Positions 1-4,910 of a DNA stretch of 5,135 nucleotides are shown here, piece by piece. The translations under genes were made by a program, and so were the position numbers. The stretch's first letter is position 1. Every line of letters begins with the position of its first letter. The stretch comes from Sulfuricella sp. Its GTDB lineage: Bacteria > Pseudomonadota > Gammaproteobacteria > Burkholderiales > Sulfuricellaceae. Where the stretch lies: positions 1-5,135 of the forward strand of contig JAIOJM010000068.1 in the NCBI GenBank assembly GCA_019911785.1. Direction: 5' to 3'. Below the pieces are notes generated by a model. The model searched no databases and was not told the origin of the DNA. It was given only the letters and a program-made list of their open reading frames with translations.

Positions 1-7
1 ATGTTGT

Positions 8-12
8 TCCTT
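8..12 (-). promoter_or_regulatory. Ribosome-binding site of a divergent gene starting just off the left edge
   Basis: Read on the minus strand, bases 12 to 8 give AAGGA, followed by five bases and then AT at the very edge of the window. If the next base outside is G on the minus strand (C on the plus strand), an ATG start sits at ideal spacing. No coding sequence of this gene is inside the window. In several beta-proteobacteria the GTPase gene engB/ysxC neighbours the c4 cytochrome and resB genes, so engB is a guess from gene order only, not from sequence seen here. Confidence 0.4.
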
Positions 13-19
13 TTTCAGT

Positions 20-50
20 CTGGCATGATAAGGCAAATTTGATATAGAAT
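20..50 (+). promoter_or_regulatory. Candidate sigma70 promoter for the first cytochrome gene
   Basis: CTGGCA (20-25, 4 of 6 bases of TTGACA) and TAGAAT (45-50, 5 of 6 bases of TATAAT) are separated by 19 bases. Transcription would start near base 57, leaving about 40 bases of leader before the ATG at 98. The -35 is weak and the spacing long, so the promoter may depend on an activator, which would agree with the dyad it is embedded in (21-54). Confidence 0.3.
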
Positions 51-54
51 GCCA
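21..54. promoter_or_regulatory. 34-bp imperfect dyad, possible shared operator
   Basis: TGGCAT (21-26) and ATGCCA (49-54) are perfect inverted copies, and their centre (37.5) is exactly the centre of the palindrome CAAATTTG (34-41). TA at 29-30 and TA at 45-46 are also symmetric, so 12 of 17 half-site positions match. The dyad covers both candidate promoters in the divergent intergenic region. This suggests a binding site for a dimeric or tetrameric regulator, or simply two promoters laid out symmetrically. I do not recognise it as a known regulator box. Confidence 0.4.
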
Positions 55-55
55 A
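25..55 (-). promoter_or_regulatory. Candidate sigma70 promoter for the divergent leftward gene
   Basis: On the minus strand a -35-like TTGGCA (55 to 50, 5 of 6 consensus bases) is followed after 19 bases by TATCAT (30 to 25, 5 of 6). Transcription would start near base 18, giving a short leader carrying the minus-strand ribosome-binding site at 12 to 8. The spacing is longer than the optimal 17. The element is read by eye only and overlaps the rightward promoter candidate. Confidence 0.35.
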
Positions 56-97
56 GTTATTTTTAGCACATTCATACAACGGTTTAAGGAGCGAGCA

Positions 98-718
98 ATG
101 AAACAAGCCATGGTGATGGCAGCGGTTGTCGGGTTGATGGCTGCATCAGGGGTAAACGCGGAAACGGGTGCCAAGGCTGACCCGGCAAAGGCTCAGCAGA
201 TCGTTAATACAGTCTGCGTTGCATGCCATGGTGCGGATGGCAATAGCCCGGCTCCGGCCAATCCGAAGCTGGCATCCCAGCATCCCGATTACCTGAACAA
301 GCAGCTGGCCAACTTCAAGTCGGGCGAGCGCAAGAGCGCCATCATGGCGGGCATGGCCGCCATGCTTTCGCCGGAAGACATGAAGAACGTGGCGGCCTAT
401 TTCGGCGGGCAAAAGCAGGCGCCGTCCGCCGCCAAGGACAAGGCGCTGGTGGCGCAGGGTGAAAAAATCTATCGGGGCGGGGTTGCCGCGATGGGCGTGC
501 CGGCCTGTAGCGGCTGCCACGGCCCCGCCGGTTCCGGCATCCCGGCGATGTTTCCCCGCCTGGCCGGCCAGCATGGCGAATATATCGTTGCGGAGCTGAC
601 CCGGTTCCGCAACGGCGAGCGCGCCAACGACCCCGGCAAGATGATGCAGGCGGTCGCCATGAAAATGTCCGATCAGGACATGAAGGCGGTGGCGGAATAT
701 ATTACCGGGCTGCACTAA
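98..718 (+). CDS. Dihaem cytochrome c4-like protein, periplasmic
   Basis: The 206-residue product is a secreted electron carrier with two cytochrome c domains; proteins of the c4 family pass electrons from quinol-oxidising complexes to terminal oxidases or other periplasmic partners. A Sec signal peptide occupies residues 1-21, with likely cleavage after VNA. Haem motifs are CVACH (40-44) and CSGCH (137-141). Aligning the two halves on their S-[PD]-[EQ]-D-M segments makes Met83 and Met183 the probable distal haem ligands. Paired LA[SG]QH motifs and the repeated KQL/ELTRF-x-x-GER segments show internal duplication, and the length is normal for c4. The ATG at 98 follows AAGGAG (86-91) by six bases. 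The gene precedes resB and is followed by an intrinsic terminator. The fold and c4 family are clear; the redox partner is not visible. The copy at 4160-4792 is a paralogue. Confidence 0.93.
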   Translation: MKQAMVMAAVVGLMAASGVNAETGAKADPAKAQQIVNTVCVACHGADGNSPAPANPKLASQHPDYLNKQLANFKSGERKSAIMAGMAAMLSPEDMKNVAAYFGGQKQAPSAAKDKALVAQGEKIYRGGVAAMGVPACSGCHGPAGSGIPAMFPRLAGQHGEYIVAELTRFRNGERANDPGKMMQAVAMKMSDQDMKAVAEYITGLH

Positions 719-748
719 AATCCGGTCGGAATCAGGCGGCAATATGAG

Positions 749-775
749 AAAGGGTGGCGCAAGTCACCCTTTTTT
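749..775 (+). terminator. Intrinsic terminator after the first cytochrome
   Basis: An 8-bp perfect stem pairs AAAGGGTG (749-756) with CACCCTTT (765-772) around an 8-base loop, which a G-U pair can shorten. A T run covers 770-775. It lies 30 bases after the cytochrome stop codon and 17 bases before the preferred resB start. It would end most transcripts of the cytochrome gene and limit read-through into resB-ccsA, keeping the assembly factors scarcer than the abundant cytochrome (inference). Confidence 0.8.
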
Positions 776-792
776 GTCAGTTGAGAGTACCC

Positions 793-2853
793 ATGCAAGC
801 AATGCGCACACCGTTTTCCAGAGCCGTTTATGAGCTGTTGAGTTCAATGCGGTTCGCCATCAGCCTTCTGACTGTGCTGGCGATTGCCTCGGTCATCGGC
901 ACGGTGTTGAAGCAGAACGAGCCCTATTCGAATTACCTGATCGAGCTGGGGCCCTTCTGGTTCAAGGCCTTCTCGGCGCTGGGGCTGTACGACGTCTATC
1001 ATGCCAGCTGGTTCCTCGGCATTCTGACCTTCCTGGTGCTTTCCGTCAGCGTCTGCATCTACCGGCAAACGCCGCGCATGCTGCATGAAATCCGCTCGTT
1101 CCGGGAACATGCCGCCGAATCCTCGCTGCGCGGCTTTGTCCACCAGGCCACATTTCCGGCGGCAATAGCGCCCGCCGCAATGCGCCAGCGCCTGACCGGG
1201 TATCTGTCCGGCCAGGGCTACCGTTTCAAGGTCGGGGGAGACGGCGCACAGTCCGTGCTGATCGCCGCCAAGGCCGGCAGCTACAATCGCCTGGGCTACA
1301 TCCTGACCCACGGCGCCATCGTGATTATCTGCCTCGGCGGCCTGGTCGACGGAAATATCCCGCTCAAGGTACAGGAGCTGCTGGGCTACAAGAAAATCGA
1401 AACCCGCGATCTGCCGGTGGACCGGGTTCCCGCGCTCAGCCGCCTTTCCCCGGCCAACCTCTCCTTTCGCGGCAGCATTTCGATCCCGGAAGGGGGGGCG
1501 GCGGACGTTGTTTACCTGAATGTTGCGGACGGCTATCTGGTGCAGGATTTGCCCTTCCTCATCCGCCTCAAGAAATTCCGCATCGAACACTACGCGACCG
1601 GCCAGCCGAAATCCTTCGAAAGCGACATCGTCATTACCGACAGGGATACCGACAAGGCGTTCGAGGGCACCGTGTCGGTGAATCACCCCATCGTCTACAA
1701 GGGCGTTGCCATTTATCAGGCGAGCTTCGGCGATGGCGGCTCGAAACTTTCCATGAACGGCTGGAATCTGTTTGCGCCGGCAGCCACCCCCTTCCCCTTC
1801 AACGGGGTGGTGAGCCAGAGCTCCGGTCTTGCCAACGGCGAGGAGAAGTACTCCGTCGAAATCACCGAGTTCAAGGTGTTCAATGTCCAGGAAATCGGCG
1901 AAGAGCCGGTGGCCGAAGGGAAGCCGCAGGACTTCTGGCAGAATGCCACGCGCGTGCTCGGCGAGGCGGCCTCCTCGGCGCCCAGGAAGCGGGTGCACAA
2001 CGTCGGCCCCAGCTACCAGTACAAAATCCGGGATGCCCAGGGCCAGGCACGGGAGTACCACAACTACATGCAGCCACTGGAGATCGATGGCGTCCGCTAC
2101 CTGGTGAGCGGGGTGCGTAGCGCGCCCAACGAGCCGTTCCGTTACCTGCGCTTCCCGGTGGATGAAAATGACGGGGTCGAGGGGTATATGCGCTTGCGCG
2201 CCACGCTGTTCGACCCGGCGCTTTACCCGCAAATCGCGCGCCGGTTTACCGACGCGGCGATGCAGGGCGGAGCGGGCAGCGAGGCGTTGCGTGCGAAGCT
2301 GACGCAGAGCACGGTGAAAATAGTGGACCTGTTCGCCCATGGCGGTTTCGATGCGCTCGCCAAATTCATCGAGAGCTCGGTGGCGAAGCCCGAGCAGGAA
2401 AAGGCGGCCGCAACCTATCTGAAGGTGCTGGAACACAGCGTGCTCGAGGCCTATCAGATATCGCGCGAGCGGGCCGGGCTGAAACCCGCGCCGGTCAACG
2501 CGCAAACGCTGCAATTCGTGCGTGACAGCCTGAACGCGATCAATGACAGTTACGCCTATGGTGCGCCCGTCTACCTGCAACTGACCGGCTATGAGGAAGT
2601 GCAGGCCAGCGGCCTGCAACTGACCCGTTCGCCCGGCAAGAACATGGTCTACACCGGCTCGGTGCTGCTGATCCTGGGCATATTCGCGATGTTCTATATC
2701 CGGGAACGCCGCATCTGGCTGCTGGTCAAATCGGAGGATCAAGGGCAACCAGGCGAGGTGCTGTTTGCCATGTCGAGCAATCGCAAGACCCTGGATTTCG
2801 AGAATGAATTCAACCGGCACAAGCAAAACTTGGCCGAGCTGCTGAAAGGATAA
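793..2853 (+). CDS. resB: ResB/Ccs1 family cytochrome c biogenesis protein
   Basis: ResB is one half of the System II cytochrome c synthase. With CcsA it moves haem across the inner membrane and helps attach it to CXXCH motifs of exported apocytochromes. The product from ATG 793 has 686 residues, normal for proteobacterial ResB. Three N-terminal membrane helices lie near residues 20-39, 73-90 and 167-185, then a large periplasmic domain (about 186-617), a fourth helix (618-636) and a cytoplasmic tail of about 50 residues. His70 in the VYHASWF segment at the start of helix 2 matches the family's conserved haem-channel histidine (recalled as His77 in the Bordetella CcsBA fusion). The frame is open back to a GTG at 754, but that codon sits inside the terminator stem, so I prefer 793, with a weak GAGAG (783-787) ribosome site; ATG 802 is a further alternative. 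The ccsA start follows its stop by two bases. Confidence 0.93.
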   Translation: MQAMRTPFSRAVYELLSSMRFAISLLTVLAIASVIGTVLKQNEPYSNYLIELGPFWFKAFSALGLYDVYHASWFLGILTFLVLSVSVCIYRQTPRMLHEIRSFREHAAESSLRGFVHQATFPAAIAPAAMRQRLTGYLSGQGYRFKVGGDGAQSVLIAAKAGSYNRLGYILTHGAIVIICLGGLVDGNIPLKVQELLGYKKIETRDLPVDRVPALSRLSPANLSFRGSISIPEGGAADVVYLNVADGYLVQDLPFLIRLKKFRIEHYATGQPKSFESDIVITDRDTDKAFEGTVSVNHPIVYKGVAIYQASFGDGGSKLSMNGWNLFAPAATPFPFNGVVSQSSGLANGEEKYSVEITEFKVFNVQEIGEEPVAEGKPQDFWQNATRVLGEAASSAPRKRVHNVGPSYQYKIRDAQGQAREYHNYMQPLEIDGVRYLVSGVRSAPNEPFRYLRFPVDENDGVEGYMRLRATLFDPALYPQIARRFTDAAMQGGAGSEALRAKLTQSTVKIVDLFAHGGFDALAKFIESSVAKPEQEKAAATYLKVLEHSVLEAYQISRERAGLKPAPVNAQTLQFVRDSLNAINDSYAYGAPVYLQLTGYEEVQASGLQLTRSPGKNMVYTGSVLLILGIFAMFYIRERRIWLLVKSEDQGQPGEVLFAMSSNRKTLDFENEFNRHKQNLAELLKG
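2845..2850 (+). promoter_or_regulatory. Ribosome-binding site of ccsA inside the end of resB
   Basis: AAAGGA encodes the last two codons (Lys-Gly) of resB and lies five bases before the ATG at 2856. This fixes the ccsA start and indicates translational coupling of the two synthase subunits. Confidence 0.8.
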
Positions 2854-2855
2854 CG

Positions 2856-4001
2856 ATGGAAGCAATACAAGGGGGTCATCGGCGCCCCGCTTTTTTCCGC
2901 GATCTGAGCGGGTTCGACTGGGTTTATGCCGCGGCCCTTGCGGCAGGCAGCGTTTATGCTTACAGCCTTTACGGCAGTGCCATGGACGCCTACGAGAAAG
3001 GCATCCTGTTCCTGACGGCCGCCTCGTTCATCGGCCTGGGCTGGTTCTGGAAGCCGATGCGCGTTCTGTTGCCCGTGGTCGCGGTGCTGTCCCTGTTCGG
3101 CATCAGCCAGTATCACGGCGAACTGGCCCGCGCCGGCCAGTCGTTCTGGCTGAAATACCTGTTCGCCAGCCAGTCCGCCATCATGTGGATGAGCGCGCTG
3201 TTCGTCATGGCCACGGCAGGCTACTGGCTCGGCCTGGTGATGCGCTCCGATTTTGCCAACCGTGTTTCCGCCGCCATTACCTGGAGCGCCACCGCGATGG
3301 GGTTGATCGGCCTGATGGTGCGCTGGTACGAGTCCTATTTGATCGGCGCCGATGTCGGCCACATCCCGCTCAGCAACCTGTATGAAGTGTTCATCCTGTT
3401 TTCCATCATCACCGCTCTGCTCTACCTGTACTATGAGCAGTATTACCGGAACCGCCAGCTCGGCGCTTTCGTGCTGCCGGTCATCAGTGCCGCCGTCGCT
3501 TTCCTGCTGTGGTACACCTTCGGCCGCGAAGCGCATCACATTCAGCCCTTGGTGCCGGCGCTGCAATCCTACTGGATGAAAATTCACGTGCCCGCCAATT
3601 TCGTCGGCTACGGGGCCTTCGCCCTGGCCGCCATGGTTGGGGTGGCTTACCTGCTCGTGAACAAAGGCCTGCTGGCGAGCCGCCTGCCGGCGCTGGAAGT
3701 GCTGGATGACGTGATGTACAAGGCGATCGCGATCGGCTTCGCTTTCTTCACCATCGCAACCATCCTCGGCGCGATGTGGGCGGCGGAAGCCTGGGGCGGC
3801 TACTGGTCGTGGGACCCGAAGGAAACCTGGGCGCTGATCGTCTGGCTGAACTATGCGGCCTGGCTTCACATGCGGCTGGTGAAAGGCTTGCGCGGCGCGC
3901 TGCTGGCGTGGTGGGCGGTGGTGGGGCTGCTGGTCACGGCGTTTGCTTTTGTCGGCGTAAACATGTTCCTTTCCGGCCTGCATTCCTATGGAACATTATA
4001 G
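2856..4001 (+). CDS. ccsA: CcsA/ResC cytochrome c synthase, haem-handling WWD protein
   Basis: CcsA (also called CcsB or ResC in some genomes) is the haem-presenting subunit of the System II synthase in the inner membrane. The 381-residue product is almost wholly hydrophobic, with about nine to eleven membrane segments. The tryptophan-rich WWD signature is seen at 313-320 (W313, W317, W319, D320), followed by PKETW. Candidate haem ligands are His244 (KIHVPANF) and His376 (GLHSYG) on the periplasmic side, and His338 (WLHMRL) in a membrane helix. Their spacings (94 and 38 residues) are close to those I recall for His761, His858 and His897 of Bordetella CcsBA. The SNLYEVF segment (173-179) is also typical of the family. 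All key residues are present, so the protein should be functional. It pairs with resB, two bases upstream; the two are separate genes here, not a CcsBA fusion. Confidence 0.95.
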   Translation: MEAIQGGHRRPAFFRDLSGFDWVYAAALAAGSVYAYSLYGSAMDAYEKGILFLTAASFIGLGWFWKPMRVLLPVVAVLSLFGISQYHGELARAGQSFWLKYLFASQSAIMWMSALFVMATAGYWLGLVMRSDFANRVSAAITWSATAMGLIGLMVRWYESYLIGADVGHIPLSNLYEVFILFSIITALLYLYYEQYYRNRQLGAFVLPVISAAVAFLLWYTFGREAHHIQPLVPALQSYWMKIHVPANFVGYGAFALAAMVGVAYLLVNKGLLASRLPALEVLDDVMYKAIAIGFAFFTIATILGAMWAAEAWGGYWSWDPKETWALIVWLNYAAWLHMRLVKGLRGALLAWWAVVGLLVTAFAFVGVNMFLSGLHSYGTL

Positions 4002-4011
4002 GAACCCAAAG

Positions 4012-4022
4012 CAACCTGGTTG
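4012..4022. repeat. 11-bp perfect palindrome overlapping a -35-like element
   Basis: CAACC-T-GGTTG is an exact palindrome with a single central base, too tight for an RNA hairpin but suitable as a DNA operator half-turn. Its right end shares TTG with the consensus -35 hexamer TTGACA at 4020-4025. It lies 11 bases after the ccsA stop. An 11-bp palindrome can arise by chance, so function is only suggested. Confidence 0.25.
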
Positions 4023-4061
4023 ACATATATCGGCATGCTTTGCCCATACGCACGTTAAAAT
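4020..4061 (+). promoter_or_regulatory. Possible promoter region for the second cytochrome
   Basis: A perfect -35 hexamer TTGACA (4020-4025) is present, but the best -10 at usual distance is only CATACG (4045-4050, 19-base spacing, 3 of 6). A much better -10, TAAAAT (4056-4061, 5 of 6), lies too far for that -35. The gap from ccsA, the AT-rich stretch and the separate dyads favour an independent promoter for the downstream cytochrome, but the exact elements are not settled. Confidence 0.3.
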
Positions 4062-4088
4062 ACATGCATTGAGTCTACCTGTTTTATC

Positions 4089-4112
4089 GTTTGCCTTGGA
4101 AATCAAGCAAAC
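4089..4112 (+). repeat. Inverted repeat/hairpin in the leader of the second cytochrome
   Basis: GTTTGC-C-TTG (4089-4098) pairs with CAAGCAAAC (4104-4112) to make a 9-bp stem with one bulged C and a 5-base loop (GAAAT). There is no T run after it, so it is not a standard intrinsic terminator. It sits about 50 bases before the GTG start, in what would be the leader RNA if a promoter near 4020-4061 is used. It may be an mRNA-stabilising or regulatory structure, or an operator. Confidence 0.4.
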
Positions 4113-4146
4113 CGCGAATATGTGGCAGGCCGGAGTGTCATGTATC

Positions 4147-4152
4147 AAGGAG
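4147..4152 (+). promoter_or_regulatory. Ribosome-binding site that sets the start of the second cytochrome
   Basis: AAGGAG lies seven bases before GTG 4160. It supports this start over the TTG at 4091, which would add 23 charged residues ahead of an otherwise normal signal peptide. Confidence 0.8.
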
Positions 4153-4159
4153 ACGAAGC

Positions 4160-4792
4160 GTGAAACAATTCGTGGTGATGACAGCAGTGCTGGCGGGAGT
4201 GACCGCCTCCAGCACCGCGGCAGCGGCGCCCCCCAAGGGTGACCCGGAAAAGGGCGGGCAGATTGCCTCCCAGGTTTGCCTTGTCTGCCACGGCGTCGAT
4301 GGTAACGGCACCGAGCCGACCAACCCGGAATTTCCCAAGCTGGCGGGCAAGCAGCCCGAGTACCTCCTCAAGCAGCTCAAGGATTTCAAGGCGGGAAAGC
4401 GCAAAAACGAGATCATGGCCGGGATGGCGGCTAACCTGACGCCCGATGACATGGCCAACCTTTCCCTCTATTATGCAGGCCAGAAAGCCAAGCCCGGCAT
4501 GGTCAAGAACCCTGCCCTGCTGGCCCATGGGAAAAAGATTTACCTGGACGGCAACCCGGATGCCGGCGTGCCGGCCTGTGCCGGCTGCCATGAGGCGGAT
4601 GCCTCCGGGTATGGCTTTTTTCCCCACCTCGCCGGACAGCATACCGAATATACTTTCTTGCAGCTGAAGCGTTTCAATACCGGCGAGCGCGATAACGACA
4701 AGGGGCTGGCGATGCAGTCCGTCACGGCTAAAATGACGGAGCAGGAAATGCGGTCCGTGGCGGAATATCTTGCGGGCGCCCAATTAAAATGA
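4160..4792 (+). CDS. Second dihaem cytochrome c4-like protein, paralogue of the first
   Basis: From GTG 4160 the product has 210 residues and is a periplasmic dihaem electron carrier. The signal peptide covers about residues 1-22 (KQFVVMTAVLAGV core, alanine-rich cleavage region). Haem motifs are CLVCH (40-44) and CAGCH (140-144); Met86 and Met185 align with Met83 and Met183 of the cytochrome at 98-718 as likely distal ligands. The two proteins align along their whole length, roughly half identical by eye, and share GVPAC-[SA]-GCH, LAGQH-x-EY and IMAGMAA, so they come from a gene duplication. Differences include the loss of the GPAGSG loop after the second haem motif (EADASG here) and a different C-terminus. 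GTG with AAGGAG (4147-4152) is the preferred start. It is separated from ccsA by 158 bases and probably has its own promoter. Its redox partner cannot be told from sequence. Confidence 0.92.
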   Translation: MKQFVVMTAVLAGVTASSTAAAAPPKGDPEKGGQIASQVCLVCHGVDGNGTEPTNPEFPKLAGKQPEYLLKQLKDFKAGKRKNEIMAGMAANLTPDDMANLSLYYAGQKAKPGMVKNPALLAHGKKIYLDGNPDAGVPACAGCHEADASGYGFFPHLAGQHTEYTFLQLKRFNTGERDNDKGLAMQSVTAKMTEQEMRSVAEYLAGAQLK

Positions 4793-4809
4793 GCGGGATA
4801 TGATCCGCT
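4792..4809 (+). repeat. Imperfect hairpin at the end of the second cytochrome gene
   Basis: AGCGG-(G)-AT (4792-4799) pairs with ATCCGCT (4803-4809), giving a 7-bp stem with one bulged G and a 3-base loop, overlapping the last base of the stop codon. No T run follows, so it is at best a weak or factor-dependent terminator or a 3'-end stabiliser. Confidence 0.3.
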
Positions 4810-4883
4810 ATGGGCTTACCCTGCATGCCCTCTGGGTCGCATACCCTCGGCAAACCACCCGAGGACAAGGGACAAGAGCCCAT
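4810..4883 (+). other. Structured intergenic segment with nested inverted repeats
   Basis: ATGGGCT (4810-4816) and AGCCCAT (4877-4883) are exact inverted copies that could close a larger fold. Inside are ACCC (4818-4821) with GGGT (4834-4837), an alternative GGGT-CGCAT-ACCC hairpin (4834-4846), and CCTCGG (4845-4850) pairing with CCGAGG (4859-4864) across 8 bases. The layout could form a three-way junction upstream of the next cytochrome gene. I do not recognise a known riboswitch. The first arm also begins a 33-codon open frame (ATG 4810, stop TAA 4909-4911) with no good ribosome site. Confidence 0.3.
4863..4876 (+). repeat. Tandem 7-bp direct repeat
   Basis: GGACAAG occurs twice in exact tandem (4863-4869 and 4870-4876), about 35 bases before the third cytochrome start. 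It may be slippage or an element bound by a regulator; nothing further supports a role. Confidence 0.5.
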
Positions 4884-4910
4884 GCTGAATCGTATACAAG
4901 GAAACCGATA

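Noticed and set aside
21..36. Sigma54-like promoter (TGGCAT then GGCAA)
   Set aside because: The GG and GC pairs are 11 bases apart instead of the required 12, and the TTGC part is poorly matched.
39..52. FNR-type box at TTGAT (39-43)
   Set aside because: Only the left half matches; the right half (AATGC) does not resemble ATCAA.
146..742. Long minus-strand open frame opposite the first cytochrome
   Set aside because: It mirrors a clear cytochrome gene with CXXCH motifs; it has no recognisable domain and arises from GC-rich codon structure.
844..2865. 673-codon minus-strand open frame opposite resB
   Set aside because: The composition is rich in His, Arg, Gln and Gly, typical of antisense shadows of GC-rich genes. 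The plus strand encodes a complete ResB with expected helices.
2739..3983. 414-codon minus-strand open frame opposite ccsA
   Set aside because: It is highly polar and low in complexity, and antisense to a complete CcsA with the WWD motif and conserved histidines.
4091..4159. N-terminal extension of the second cytochrome from TTG 4091
   Set aside because: It would place 23 mostly polar or charged residues before the signal peptide and run through a hairpin. A strong ribosome site points to GTG 4160, and the paralogue starts at the equivalent residue.
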